From: JAHDHW01 sp964551455
GTDB taxonomy: Bacteria > Bacteroidota > Bacteroidia > Chitinophagales > Saprospiraceae
Direction of reading: 5' to 3'
NCBI GenBank assembly: GCA_964551455.1
Contig: CAZKDA010000020.1
Location: 1 to 36,370 of the forward strand
Length of the DNA: 36,370 nt
Shown here: piece by piece, positions 9,035 to 17,768 of the stretch
How positions within the stretch are numbered: the stretch's first letter is position 1
Layout of the letters: each line of letters opens with the position of its first letter
Made by a program: the position numbers and the translations under genes
Notes under the pieces: model-generated
The model's database searches: none
Told to the model about the DNA's origin: nothing
The model's input: the letters and a program-made list of their open reading frames with translations, nothing else

Positions 9035-12000
9035 ATGCACTTTAATGACTTTGAGCACAGAAGCCGGTTGGCCGTTTAGCGATATTTTCAGAAAATACAT
9101 GCCTTCGGGAGAATTTTTGTTGAAGGCGATTTCTTTACGGTGATCTCCTGCGGAGGTTGAAAATTTGTAGTTAGAAACGAGTTTTCCGCTGACATCGAAA
9201 AGTTCCAGATTGATCACAGCCGCTTTTTGTAAGGTAAAGTCGAGATAAAACCTCTCGCCGGCGGGGTTGGGGTATAGCTGGAAGGAGGTTTCTGTTTCTT
9301 CGGAAGATTGCGAATTCACGGAAACTTCACAGGAGGTTTTGAACTCCATCAAGTCAGTGAACTGGCTTACGCCTTGCGGGCATATCGTTCTTATTTGGAA
9401 TTTATATTTTGTACACGCCTCCAGATGGTTTAATGCGTAAGGGTTATCAGCGGAATAAATATAAATCCAGTTTTCCGGTTCCACAGATTTCCGGTAACGA
9501 ACATTGTAGGAAATGGCGTCGGCAACTTCCTCCCAACTGATCGAGGTGAATTGGTTGATGGTATCTATCCCTATTTCATAAGGCATTGTGCATTCCTCGC
9601 TATCATTATCCACAATATTGATACAATACTCTTCAATCTCCCCGAAAAATCCACTGGCACATGCTGATGAAGGCGCCGACAAATATTTCATGATCACCCG
9701 CATACGGGTAGAACCGCAAAGTGCAGCTTTTGGAATGGCGATGATACCTTGAACCGGATTGCTCGACGGAGCGTTTGACTGGAACACAATTTCGTCCTGA
9801 TCCAACACGCCATCCTGGTTGAGGTCAATCCAGACATTATAATACCCTTCAAAAGCCGGACTTGAAAAACCCGGAGTTATGATCAAAGGATAATGACTTC
9901 CTTTTTCAAGGTTGGCGAGGTGATCGGAAAAAAGCGCATATCCGCCGTTGTTCCCGGATGTATTGTCGAGGGTGGAAATCTGCACCCTCTCGATCCATTC
10001 AAAAGAGGCATTGGCATTATTAGCCGGGCAATAGTTGAAATCAAGGCAGGCGCCACAGCCCTTTGTTTTGAAATAATAAAGCGGGGTCGGAAGGCTTGGC
10101 TCTCCGTCGCAGATCGCATAAATTTCACATTCGTAACTGGTACATTCACTCAGCCCCGGGATCGTCAATGCCGGATTCTGACTTTCAGCGTATTCCCATA
10201 CCGAATCCGTCACTTTTTTATATTTCACCAAATAAGAGTCATTTAAAACATTGCCGTACCAACTCATATCGACACTGGAATCATCAGTGAGGTATTGAAC
10301 ACCAATGGGAGGCAAACAATCAGTTAATTCCAGGATGTCAACGCAATAATCTTCAAATTCTCCGATGAATGCACTTTGGCCGCAAGGGCCGGAATTCTGT
10401 TGTAAAAAAGCAATCCGCATTCTCGTTGAACCAATGTTCGCTTCCGCTGGGATATAAATCGTTTTTGTTGTACTGACCACAGGATTGCTTGAAAGCAGGA
10501 TCAACTCATCAAAATCGTTAAACTGACCGTCCTGATTGAAGTCGATCCAGGCTTTGAAAATGCCGGGGAAAGGAGGAACATAGCTGTTGGATTTGAGTTG
10601 TATTTCGTAGCCTTGTCCGGCGTATAGTGCAGTGGAAATTTCTGTAAAATCGCTATACCCCGACTGGCTGTTTCCTGAAGTATGATCGATATTATATAGT
10701 TTTACACTTTCTATCCATGCAAAAGTAACGGGACTTGCGGAGGCCGCACAATATGGCAGTTCCGTACATTCCCCACATCCCGAAGTTGTTGCAAAATAGC
10801 TTTGTGAATAATTGCTTGTCTGTATCCCGCAAATGCTTTGAACCTGGAATTCGTAGGTTGTACATTCACTCAGTCCCGTTACGGGGATCATTGGTTCCTG
10901 AACATAAAATACATTCCAAAAAGGAGCATCGGTCTTACGGTAACGAATGCAATAATAATTAGCCGTCGGAACTTCGTCCCACTCCAAAACCAATTGTTCG
11001 GCGCCAATATCATTAGCAGCGACAGACAAGGGCGCAGAACAACAGCCGGCTGTTTGAAAAACATAACTCAACGAATAGTCACTCCAAAGCGGACCACACG
11101 TTGACACCAGTTGGAATTCATAACTTGTGCAAGGAAGTAAAAAGTTGAAATTGAAAGGAGAAGTTATATTGCTCAAGGTTATCCAATCAGGTGCACCCAC
11201 TGCCCGATAACGCAACCCTACGGAATTCGTTTCCAGCCCTGTTAACCAGTTTACCGTAGCAGCATGTTGGGTAATTCCATTGATGACAATGGAATACGGC
11301 GGATAACAACCCGAGTAGTTACATTCATTCATCAGCAATTGCAGGCTGTTGGCAATATTCAGGCGCCCTCCGGTCACGGTCAGGTTTTGCAGATTGGGGT
11401 TGGGATCAACGCCTTCCATGATGTATTCTTTCACCAAAAGGCTCGCCGACATGGGCTGGTTTTTTGCCAATGCAATAAAACTGGGGCATGGCGTAGAATA
11501 CAACAATGCGATAGCTCCGGCAAGTTGGGGAGCAGCTGCGGAAGTTCCCGAAAGATTACCATACTGGTCATTTGCTTTCGTCGTAAAAACATTCCTTCCA
11601 AAGGCAGCCAGATCGATGCTGATCGGGCCGTAGGCCGTATTCCAGGGCAGGTTGTCGGTGTTATCCACTTTGGTAGTGGTGACCAGGAAATTGCTGGGGC
11701 AGGTAGTAGGGAGGTCACCTTCTTCATCCACGTTGATATTCAGGTTCGCGGTAGCCGCAGCGCTCAGAATGCCCACAGAACCTAATGAATCGTATATGGC
11801 ACACCATGCCGGAGCATCGGCAGGAGTGCCGTAATTTACCCCCCAGGAAGTGTTCGTAGCCACTACAAACGCACCTTTAGCGCCATTCGTTTCATTGTAT
11901 TTTTTACGCATTAGGTAAGGGTAGGTATAGGCGGCTATGGCATGTGACTCCAGGTATCCTCTGGTGACAAGCATTAGTTTTACATTCCAATTGATTCCGG

Positions 12001-12730
12001 AAACGCCTGTGTTGTTGTTGCCTTTAGCGCCGGCGATGCCTGCCACCTGGGTTCCGTGATCGCCCGGGCTGCCATTGTTATCAATGTTATCGCTCGAATC
12101 GACCACATTCCAGCCTAAGTAGTCATCAGGATAGCCAATTCCATCATTATCAATTCCATCATCGGGAATTTCGTCGTGATTGATCCACAAATTGCCGTAA
12201 AGGTCTTCGTGCAGGTAATCAAAATTTTCATCGATGATACAAAGGACAATGGTATCTCCATTGAGCGTTACGCCACCGGTGGTAGTATTCCAGGCGAGTT
12301 CGGCATCGAGGTCCACTCCGGGGGTTCCGCCATTCTGGCCGGTATTTTTCAAAAAATATTGCGCAGAATAAAAGAGGTCGTTAGGTGCATTTCTTTCTTC
12401 GAGAAAAAAATCAAACTGAGCGTTTTCGATCAGGGGTTGCTGGCGCAGGTGTTTTAAAAAATCAAATTCGTTGATTTTGTTGTGGTTGAATGCGATGTTC
12501 CATATCCGGAATGGCTCGGAAACCAGGCGGTCGTTGCGTATTTCAGTTTCTCTTTGAAAAAAAATACGATTTTCCGTTATAACTTGTTCAATATCAGCCG
12601 AAGTTTTAAGCTGAACTGTGATGATCCCCAGTTGATGATCAAGTCGTTGCGCCTGCAAAGCTGCATTCCACAACAACGTCAAAAGGAAAGTTGCAAAAGA
12701 AAGACTTTTGATGAAACACCGTTTTTTCAT
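9026..12730 (-). CDS. Secreted subtilisin-like serine protease with Fn3 and GEVED modules and T9SS tail
   Basis: The ATG at 12728-12730 gives 1234 residues and a good signal peptide (MKKRCFIKSLSFATFLLTLL, cleavage near Ala-Gln 27-28); a longer frame starting at 12829 would run across the promoter-like element. The S8 peptidase domain spans about 120-500 with the triad Asp167 (CIID), His225 (GDHGTQVAG) and Ser397 (SGTSAAAPQ). The Asp motif reads DEN rather than the usual D-S/T-G. Behind it follow repeated fibronectin III units (each with YEFQ or YKFQ and a CG or CP loop) interleaved with two GEVED domains, recognisable by WIDFNQDG and WIDLNQDG, TRMR, and GEFEDYC and GEIEEYC. The C-terminus (LYPNPAGE ... 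GMYFLKI) is a type A T9SS tail. It should be an extracellular protease displayed on or released from the surface. Confidence 0.93.
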   Translation of the reverse strand: MKKRCFIKSLSFATFLLTLLWNAALQAQRLDHQLGIITVQLKTSADIEQVITENRIFFQRETEIRNDRLVSEPFRIWNIAFNHNKINEFDFLKHLRQQPLIENAQFDFFLEERNAPNDLFYSAQYFLKNTGQNGGTPGVDLDAELAWNTTTGGVTLNGDTIVLCIIDENFDYLHEDLYGNLWINHDEIPDDGIDNDGIGYPDDYLGWNVVDSSDNIDNNGSPGDHGTQVAGIAGAKGNNNTGVSGINWNVKLMLVTRGYLESHAIAAYTYPYLMRKKYNETNGAKGAFVVATNTSWGVNYGTPADAPAWCAIYDSLGSVGILSAAATANLNINVDEEGDLPTTCPSNFLVTTTKVDNTDNLPWNTAYGPISIDLAAFGRNVFTTKANDQYGNLSGTSAAAPQLAGAIALLYSTPCPSFIALAKNQPMSASLLVKEYIMEGVDPNPNLQNLTVTGGRLNIANSLQLLMNECNYSGCYPPYSIVINGITQHAATVNWLTGLETNSVGLRYRAVGAPDWITLSNITSPFNFNFLLPCTSYEFQLVSTCGPLWSDYSLSYVFQTAGCCSAPLSVAANDIGAEQLVLEWDEVPTANYYCIRYRKTDAPFWNVFYVQEPMIPVTGLSECTTYEFQVQSICGIQTSNYSQSYFATTSGCGECTELPYCAASASPVTFAWIESVKLYNIDHTSGNSQSGYSDFTEISTALYAGQGYEIQLKSNSYVPPFPGIFKAWIDFNQDGQFNDFDELILLSSNPVVSTTKTIYIPAEANIGSTRMRIAFLQQNSGPCGQSAFIGEFEDYCVDILELTDCLPPIGVQYLTDDSSVDMSWYGNVLNDSYLVKYKKVTDSVWEYAESQNPALTIPGLSECTSYECEIYAICDGEPSLPTPLYYFKTKGCGACLDFNYCPANNANASFEWIERVQISTLDNTSGNNGGYALFSDHLANLEKGSHYPLIITPGFSSPAFEGYYNVWIDLNQDGVLDQDEIVFQSNAPSSNPVQGIIAIPKAALCGSTRMRVIMKYLSAPSSACASGFFGEIEEYCINIVDNDSEECTMPYEIGIDTINQFTSISWEEVADAISYNVRYRKSVEPENWIYIYSADNPYALNHLEACTKYKFQIRTICPQGVSQFTDLMEFKTSCEVSVNSQSSEETETSFQLYPNPAGERFYLDFTLQKAAVINLELFDVSGKLVSNYKFSTSAGDHRKEIAFNKNSPEGMYFLKISLNGQPASVLKVIKVHGL

Positions 12731-12795
12731 AGAAGAGTTTAATACCGGATATTGGGTTATAATATTGCTTATTTTTCTAAATGTAAAATTACACA

Positions 12796-12803
12796 CAAAC
12801 TTA
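12796..12803 (-). promoter_or_regulatory. -7 element upstream of the subtilase gene
   Basis: TAAGTTTG on the minus strand is an exact TAnnTTTG match, about 65 bases before the chosen ATG at 12730. TTG triplets occur upstream, but at spacings longer or shorter than the usual 19-20. Its position inside the longer open frame supports the shorter start. Confidence 0.45.
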
Positions 12804-12830
12804 CTGAAACATTGCCCGCAATCTGACAAT

Positions 12831-12939
12831 TTTACGAGATAAAGGGAATTGTGCTCTTAGGTAGTTCATAGTTTGTTGTTTGTAGTTTAATATCGTATTA
12901 GACACGATTTTTAAATTCTAAAATCTAAAATCTATTTCA
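12831..12939. repeat. Low-complexity intergenic filler (GTTTGTAGTTT and CTAAAATCTAAAAT types)
   Basis: The gap between the subtilase and prfB holds the text TTCATAGTTTGTTGTTTGTAG and then TTCTAAAATCTAAAATCTA. Closely related strings occur at 6895-6920, 8980-9020 and 15424-15455, always between genes. They look like a family of degenerate simple repeats. Confidence 0.5.
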
Positions 12940-12947
12940 TAATTTCG
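12940..12947 (+). promoter_or_regulatory. Possible -7 element immediately before prfB
   Basis: TAATTTCG differs from TAnnTTTG at one base and ends only four bases before the prfB ATG at 12952. If it is used, transcription would start at or next to the start codon and the prfB message would be nearly leaderless. No clear -33 element is visible. Confidence 0.3.
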
Positions 12948-12951
12948 CGCC

Positions 12952-14038
12952 ATGACATTAGAACAATTAAAAACACTAAAAGAGCGGTTGCTTTTGATAA
13001 GGAGGTATCTTTGACGTCGATAAACGGCTGATACAGATCGAAGAGAAAGAACAACTTTCACAGGATCCGGATTTCTGGAATGATCCTGAAAAGGCGCAAA
13101 CTCTGCTCAAATCCCTGAAAATTGATAAGAACTGGGTAGCCGGCTACCAGGCGCTCAAATCCATGATTGAGGATATTGAGGTGCTCTACGATTATTATAA
13201 AGAAGGCGAAGCTACGGAAGAGGAGGTGGATGAAAATTATGAAAAAGCGCTTCACGAGATCGAAGAACTGGAATTCAAATCCACGCTGAACCAGCCCGAG
13301 GATGAACTGAATTGTATCCTTGAGATCAATGCCGGAGCAGGCGGAACCGAAAGTTGCGACTGGGCGGAGATGCTGCTGCGCATGTACTCCATGTGGGCGG
13401 AAAAACACGGTTTCAAATGGGCGGAACTCAACCGGCAGGATGGTGATGTGGCTGGCATCAAATCAGCATCCATCGAAATTATCGGCGATTACACTTACGG
13501 TTACCTCAAAGGTGAAAACGGCGTCCACCGCCTGGTCCGAGTAAGTCCCTTCAATGCACAAGGCAAACGCCAGACTTCCTTCGCCTCTGTCTTCGTACAT
13601 CCGATGGTGGATGATTCCATCGAAGTGGAGATCAATCCCGCAGACATCGAATGGGATACTTTCCGCGCCAGCGGTGCGGGTGGCCAGCATGTCAATAAAA
13701 CTGAGTCGGCGGTGCGTGTCCGTCACCTTCCCACAGGTCTCGTCGCTGAATGCCAGCAGGAACGTTCGCAACACAAAAACCGCGATAAAGCCTTGCAAAT
13801 GCTACGCTCGCGGCTGTACGAACTGGAACTGAAAAAAAAGCAGGAAGAAAAAGACAAGATCGAAGCCACCAAAACGAAAATAGAGTGGGGTGCCCAGATC
13901 CGCTCGTATGTGCTGGATGACAAAAGAGTGAAAGACCATCGCACCAATTATCAAACGAGCAACACCGATGCGGTACTCGATGGCGATATCGATGCCTTCC
14001 TGAAAGCATACCTGATGAACGAAGGGGTGAAATCTTAG
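12952..14038 (+). CDS. prfB: Peptide chain release factor 2, expressed by +1 programmed frameshift
   Basis: RF2 recognises UGA and UAA and triggers release of the finished peptide. The reading frame starts at ATG 12952, runs 20 codons (MTLEQLKTLKERLLLIRRYL) and meets an in-frame TGA at 13012-13014. Skipping T13012 continues in the +1 frame (GAC GTC GAT) to the TAG at 14036-14038, giving 361 residues, the usual RF2 length. The anticodon-like SPF tripeptide is at 198-200, and the GGQ that reaches the peptidyl transferase centre is at 243-245, inside RASGAGGQHVNKTESA. A conventional gene caller would start at ATG 13163 and lose the first 70 residues. The gene is convergent with cutA, with interlocked stop codons. 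Confidence 0.97.
13000..13015 (+). promoter_or_regulatory. prfB programmed +1 frameshift site
   Basis: AGG AGG TAT CTT TGA C contains the three classical parts: an internal Shine-Dalgarno-like AGGAGG (13000-13005), the slippery CTT codon separated from it by three bases, and UGA followed by C, a poor stop context. In the known mechanism low RF2 lets the ribosome slip from CUU to UUU and bypass UGA, so RF2 controls its own synthesis. Confidence 0.96.
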
Positions 14039-14352
14039 CTTTTTAATTCGACCGAATCCCTGATCCAGTTTTCATAAGCATCATTGGCTTCCACCTCAAA
14101 CTTCATGATGCAGGGCACTTCGTAGGGGTGGATATTTTCTACTTCACTTTTTAAGGCCTCCCAGTTTTCAGGTATCGTTTTCACAATTCCAACCCATTCA
14201 TTTTCCGATTGGACACTTGCCTTCCACCAATAGACACTTTTTATCGGAAAGATATTCGCACAGGCTGCGAATTTATTTTCCACCAAATAGTTGGACACTT
14301 TCTGGGCAACTTTTTCGGTTGCATACGTAATATATACGATAATAAAACTCAT
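14035..14352 (-). CDS. cutA: CutA1 divalent-ion tolerance family protein
   Basis: This 105-residue protein matches CutA1 in length and motifs: the N-terminal IVYITYATEKVAQKVSNYLV, the FAACANIFPI segment, SVYWW and the hallmark HPYEVPCIM near residues 75-83. CutA1 forms a very stable ferredoxin-like trimer and binds divalent metals such as copper; its cellular role is not settled. It has no signal peptide, so it is cytosolic. The gene converges on prfB and the two stop codons share three bases. It is divergent from the membrane protein gene at 14556 across a hairpin-rich spacer. Confidence 0.93.
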   Translation of the reverse strand: MSFIIVYITYATEKVAQKVSNYLVENKFAACANIFPIKSVYWWKASVQSENEWVGIVKTIPENWEALKSEVENIHPYEVPCIMKFEVEANDAYENWIRDSVELKS

Positions 14353-14381
14353 TTGTCGATTTGCTAATTTGTTAATAACCC

Positions 14382-14500
14382 CGACCTGTCGGGGTCACAA
14401 GTTTTGCTGATCCCGACCTTTCCCACTTACTTCTTCAGCGGGAGGACAAGTTTTGTTGATTAAGTTGTTGAGTTGCTGAAATCCCGCTTGATGGCGGGAT
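14382..14500. repeat. Cluster of short hairpins and a direct repeat
   Basis: ACCCCGAC-CT-GTCGGGGT (14378-14395) is a perfect 8-bp stem, ATCCCGC-TTGATG-GCGGGAT (near 14480-14500) a perfect 7-bp stem, and ACAAGTTTTGcTGAT (14397-14411) recurs as ACAAGTTTTGtTGAT (14446-14460). The cluster lies between divergent genes, so it is not a terminator of either. It resembles short palindromic intergenic repeats. Confidence 0.6.
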
Positions 14501-14555
14501 AGGTCTGGCATCCTTTTTCAAAGTTAAAAAAATACTGCACGATGCGGCAGGTATC

Positions 14556-15422
14556 ATGGCGGATAAAACTTTTTCCAGGCTGGTGACAATCGTGCAAGCT
14601 GCTGCTTTTTGCGTATTTCTGGGCAGGGCCTGGCAGCATTTATTTTGGGATGCTCCCTTTCGCGACCTGCTTTGGGATGAGCGCTGGATGAAATGGATCA
14701 TTGAATCCCTTTTCGGCATCACCTGGCAGGAATACCTGACAAACCCTGAGTACGACAGCAAAATCCAGACATTGATAAAAAGTACAGGGTGGTTTTACCT
14801 GCTTTGCGCGATCGCGTGTCTTTTCATTCGAAACTTGAAAACCATTTCAGGAGTAATTATGGTCATGGGATCGATCAGTTTGATCTTCCTGGCGGCCTTG
14901 TATTGCAAAGAAAAATTCTTCAGCCTGGGGCAGTTTTTTGAATATTCATTACAATTTTCCACACCGGTTTTTCTTTTACTTTTGGTTCGGAACGGAGCTT
15001 TCGACCAGCGTTTGATCTTTTTTATAAAAATAACCATCGCACTGACCTTTGCCTGCCACGGCTTATACGCGATCAATTATTACCCTCGGCCAGGAGAATT
15101 TACGGATATGACTATCAATATTTTAGGGATCAGCGAAACAAACGCATTGCGGGTTTTGAACCTGGCGGGAATCCTGGATTTTGTCATTGCTATCGCCATT
15201 TTCTTTCCCTTTCGCGTATCGAAATACATCCTGGCGTATGCAATTCTTTGGGGAGTTGCAACGACTTTCGCCAGAATCTGGGCAAATGTTTATCTCGATT
15301 TCTTTTGGTCATCTTTGCACCAATGGTGGTTTGAAGCGGCTTACCGCAGTCCGCATTTTTTGATACCGCTGGCTTTGTTCCTTTTTTATAACAATGAAGA
15401 AAAACGGCCAGCCAATGGATAA
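14556..15422 (+). CDS. Multi-pass inner-membrane protein of unknown function
   Basis: The 288-residue product has about seven or eight hydrophobic spans, roughly at 8-28, 78-95, 100-118, 130-148, 152-175, 195-220, 222-245 and 262-280. Conserved-looking features are the WQHLFWDAPFR segment after the first span and aromatic-rich loops (SSLHQWWFEAAYR) near the C-terminus. I do not recognise the family. The first-span W..LFWD.PFR pattern slightly recalls HTTM or vitamin-K-carboxylase-like membrane proteins, but the catalytic motifs are not evident, so I make no call. It stands alone on the plus strand between cutA and pfkA. Confidence 0.8.
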   Translation: MADKTFSRLVTIVQAAAFCVFLGRAWQHLFWDAPFRDLLWDERWMKWIIESLFGITWQEYLTNPEYDSKIQTLIKSTGWFYLLCAIACLFIRNLKTISGVIMVMGSISLIFLAALYCKEKFFSLGQFFEYSLQFSTPVFLLLLVRNGAFDQRLIFFIKITIALTFACHGLYAINYYPRPGEFTDMTINILGISETNALRVLNLAGILDFVIAIAIFFPFRVSKYILAYAILWGVATTFARIWANVYLDFFWSSLHQWWFEAAYRSPHFLIPLALFLFYNNEEKRPANG

Positions 15423-15451
15423 CATATAAACCACAAACCACAAACAAAAAA

Positions 15452-16435
15452 CTACAACCCAAGAATATAAGTCATTTGCAACAGATCCCGATCCATGGAT
15501 TTTTCTTTGTTTACGGCATCATTGAAGGTGGTGTATTTCACTTTGTTGTTTACGATTCCGACCATGATGTTTTTTTCACCTTTTATTAAAGCTTCTACAG
15601 CTGCAAAGCCTAACCTGCTCGCTAGTACCCTGTCCAGGCAGGTAGGGGAGCCACCTCGCTGTAAGTGACCGATGATGGCTACTTTGATATCATAATAATC
15701 GAATTTTTCTTTGATCTTTCGGGCAATCTCGGTGGCATCGCCATTTTTATTGCCTTCCGCTACAATGACGAGGCTGAACAGTTTTTTTCGTTTGGCTCCT
15801 TTTTTAAGATTCGTGACGAGATCGTCGAGCGAAAAATCGCTTTCGGGGATCAGCACATTTCCGGCGCCGCTGCCAATGCCCGTGTTGAGCGCTATGAAAC
15901 CACTATGACGTCCCATGACTTCCACAAAAAACAACCTGTTGTGCGAATCAGCGGTATCGCGAATACGGTCAACCGCCGACACTGCGGTATTGATCGCCGT
16001 ATCGAACCCTATGGTATAATCTGCGCCGAAAAGATCGTTGTCGATGGTTCCGGGAATTCCGATGAAAGGTATTGGAAACTCTTTCGCAAAAACTTCCGCC
16101 CCCTTAAAAGTGCCGTTGCCACCGATGGCGATACAGGCGTCGATGTCATGCGCCAACAAACTTTCATAAGCGTTTTTTCTGCCTTCCGGAGTTAAGAAAG
16201 CCTCGCTCCTCGCAGTTTTCAGTATAGTTCCGCCGCGATGGATGATATTGCCGACATCTTTGGTTTCCAGGCGTTTGATACTGCCCTGGATCATCCCTTC
16301 GAAGCCACGCGATATTCCGAAAATGTGCAGATCATGGAAAATGGCAGTTCTGACGACTGCCCGGATCGCGGCATTCATGCCGGGGGCATCTCCTCCGGAA
16401 GTAAAGACTGCTATGCGTTTGATATCGGATTTCAT
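15452..16435 (-). CDS. pfkA: ATP-dependent 6-phosphofructokinase
   Basis: This 327-residue protein has the length of bacterial PfkA, which phosphorylates fructose 6-phosphate in glycolysis. Visible motifs are FTSGGDAPGMNAAIR (11-25), GIPGTIDND (126-134, catalytic base Asp132), MGRHSGFIAL for fructose 6-phosphate binding, and GHLQRGGSPTCLDR near the C-terminus. The nucleotide and magnesium loop reads GGNGT (105-109) where most PfkA proteins have GGDGS/T, so the usual magnesium-binding Asp is Asn107. The Gly after it predicts ATP rather than pyrophosphate as donor. The gene follows a BadF-type sugar kinase on the same strand with a 41-base gap and probably shares its promoter. Confidence 0.95.
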   Translation of the reverse strand: MKSDIKRIAVFTSGGDAPGMNAAIRAVVRTAIFHDLHIFGISRGFEGMIQGSIKRLETKDVGNIIHRGGTILKTARSEAFLTPEGRKNAYESLLAHDIDACIAIGGNGTFKGAEVFAKEFPIPFIGIPGTIDNDLFGADYTIGFDTAINTAVSAVDRIRDTADSHNRLFFVEVMGRHSGFIALNTGIGSGAGNVLIPESDFSLDDLVTNLKKGAKRKKLFSLVIVAEGNKNGDATEIARKIKEKFDYYDIKVAIIGHLQRGGSPTCLDRVLASRLGFAAVEALIKGEKNIMVGIVNNKVKYTTFNDAVNKEKSMDRDLLQMTYILGL

Positions 16436-16476
16436 GGTTTTGAACTTTACAATTGCACAGTTAAAAAATGAAAATG

Positions 16477-17325
16477 TTATTGTTTTTGAGCAAGATGGTA
16501 TTCAACGAGGTTGTCAATTGGTTTTTGGATCACCTTGCCCGGACGGAGCAGTTGATCTTTCAAAACCAAGTGTAAAATTTCTTTGAAATGAAAAGCGACG
16601 GAGCCTGTAAAATGCACCGGAAGCGTAAAATGTCCTTCATATTTTTTCACGTGCCTTGAAATTAATTCTGAAAATGACCGATAAACCAATCCTTGCATTT
16701 GCGGCTCCGCGATGTGTTCGGAAATAAAGGTAGCCAAAGAAGCCAGGAACACATTCGCGCGTTGCCTGTCGTTGGTCAGTTCGATGATCTCCTGTTTTTT
16801 ATGGGGATATTTTTTTTCAAAATCGATCGCCAGTTTTTTGGGCAATTCTCTATAAAAATAGCTTTGGATGAGCAATTTCCCCAAGTGGCTTCCGCTCCCC
16901 TCATCGCCCAGCAGATACCCAAGTGTTGGGATTTGATCGATGATCTTTTCTCCGTCAAACAGACAACTGTTGGAGCCGGTACCCAGAATACAGGCAATGC
17001 CCGGCTTGCTATTGCAAGTGGCGCGGGCGGCAGCCATCATATCACTTTCGACATGGATGGTCGCATCTGTGAAAACTGGTTTTAAACCTTTTTCAATCAC
17101 AGCACACCGCACAAAATCATAGCATCCCGCTCCATAGAAAAAAACTTTTTTGGCTCGCTGCACAGGAAATTCCGTTGCAAGATGCTGCTGCAATTCCGCT
17201 GTAATGGTTTCAGCATTGACAAAAAATGGATTGAAGCCATTGGTGCTGCGATGCAATCGATCTCCATTGCGGTCGATTATCCTCCAATCTGTTTTTGTAG
17301 AACCGCCGTCAGCTACCACGATCAT
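16477..17325 (-). CDS. BadF/BadG/BcrA/BcrD-type ATPase, N-acetylglucosamine kinase-like
   Basis: The 282-residue protein has the ASKHA (actin/hexokinase) fold motifs: phosphate-1 loop DGGSTKTDW at 6-14, GTGSNS at 115-120, GYLLGDEGSGSHLG at 136-149 and a late GSVAFHF adenosine motif. Members of this family in Bacteroidota are usually annotated as N-acetylglucosamine kinases acting on amino sugars from cell-wall or chitin turnover. The exact substrate is inferred. It lies just upstream of pfkA on the same strand and would feed sugar phosphates toward glycolysis. There are no membrane segments, so it is cytosolic. Confidence 0.88.
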   Translation of the reverse strand: MIVVADGGSTKTDWRIIDRNGDRLHRSTNGFNPFFVNAETITAELQQHLATEFPVQRAKKVFFYGAGCYDFVRCAVIEKGLKPVFTDATIHVESDMMAAARATCNSKPGIACILGTGSNSCLFDGEKIIDQIPTLGYLLGDEGSGSHLGKLLIQSYFYRELPKKLAIDFEKKYPHKKQEIIELTNDRQRANVFLASLATFISEHIAEPQMQGLVYRSFSELISRHVKKYEGHFTLPVHFTGSVAFHFKEILHLVLKDQLLRPGKVIQKPIDNLVEYHLAQKQ

Positions 17326-17350
17326 GGTTTTTGAGTTTTTTGATTAGAAT

Positions 17351-17359
17351 GCAAATGTA
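17351..17359 (-). promoter_or_regulatory. -7 element for the sugar kinase-pfkA unit
   Basis: TACATTTGC on the minus strand matches TAnnTTTG and lies 26 bases before the kinase ATG at 17325. The -33 region shows no good TTTG. A short leader of about 20 bases is implied. Confidence 0.45.
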
Positions 17360-17768
17360 GTGGATTTGGGAAATATACACTGCGCGGTCTCAAAAAGTGG
17401 TCTTCGAGCCTGGGGATTTCTGTTTTCCTGTTCGATATTTCAATATTATTTTACTCAGCCGGAATTTTCCTGCCAGGATTTTATAACTAAAAAACATGCC
17501 TCAAAGAAATCATGAAAAAGCCGGATTGGCTTTTAAGCTGCCAGATTTTTTTTAGAAACAGAAAGGGTAGGGGACGGCGCATTTGTTTTTAAAACTTTCC
17601 AAGGAAGTTTTCGCTTTCTGATCAATTCTGTGCAATTGATTGACTATTAAAAAAAAGTCCCGCTGATCTCGGTGATCGACGCAGAACGCTAAATTGATTT
17701 ACGATTTGACAGGTTGGATGAAAATACCAACAGCTCGCGGCAGCTTCTGAATTTTTATGAAATATTGC
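17360..17768. other. Gene-free spacer between divergent transcription units
   Basis: No convincing open frame was found. A 7-bp hairpin (AAAAGCC-GGATT-GGCTTTT) lies around 17518-17536 and a T-rich run follows at about 17547-17554, but no transcript is expected to end there. The stretch around 17660-17690 (CGCTGATCTCGGTGATCGACG) looks like a decayed copy of the GATC-rich palindromic repeat common between genes in many bacteria. Confidence 0.5.

Noticed and set aside
13163..14038. prfB as a 291-codon gene starting at ATG 13163
   Set aside because: This loses the N-terminal domain of RF2. The upstream frame plus the frameshift site gives the standard length.
17518..17554. Hairpin followed by a T run as the terminator of a small RNA
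   Set aside because: The T run is separated from the stem by about ten bases and no promoter could be assigned to a plus-strand transcript.
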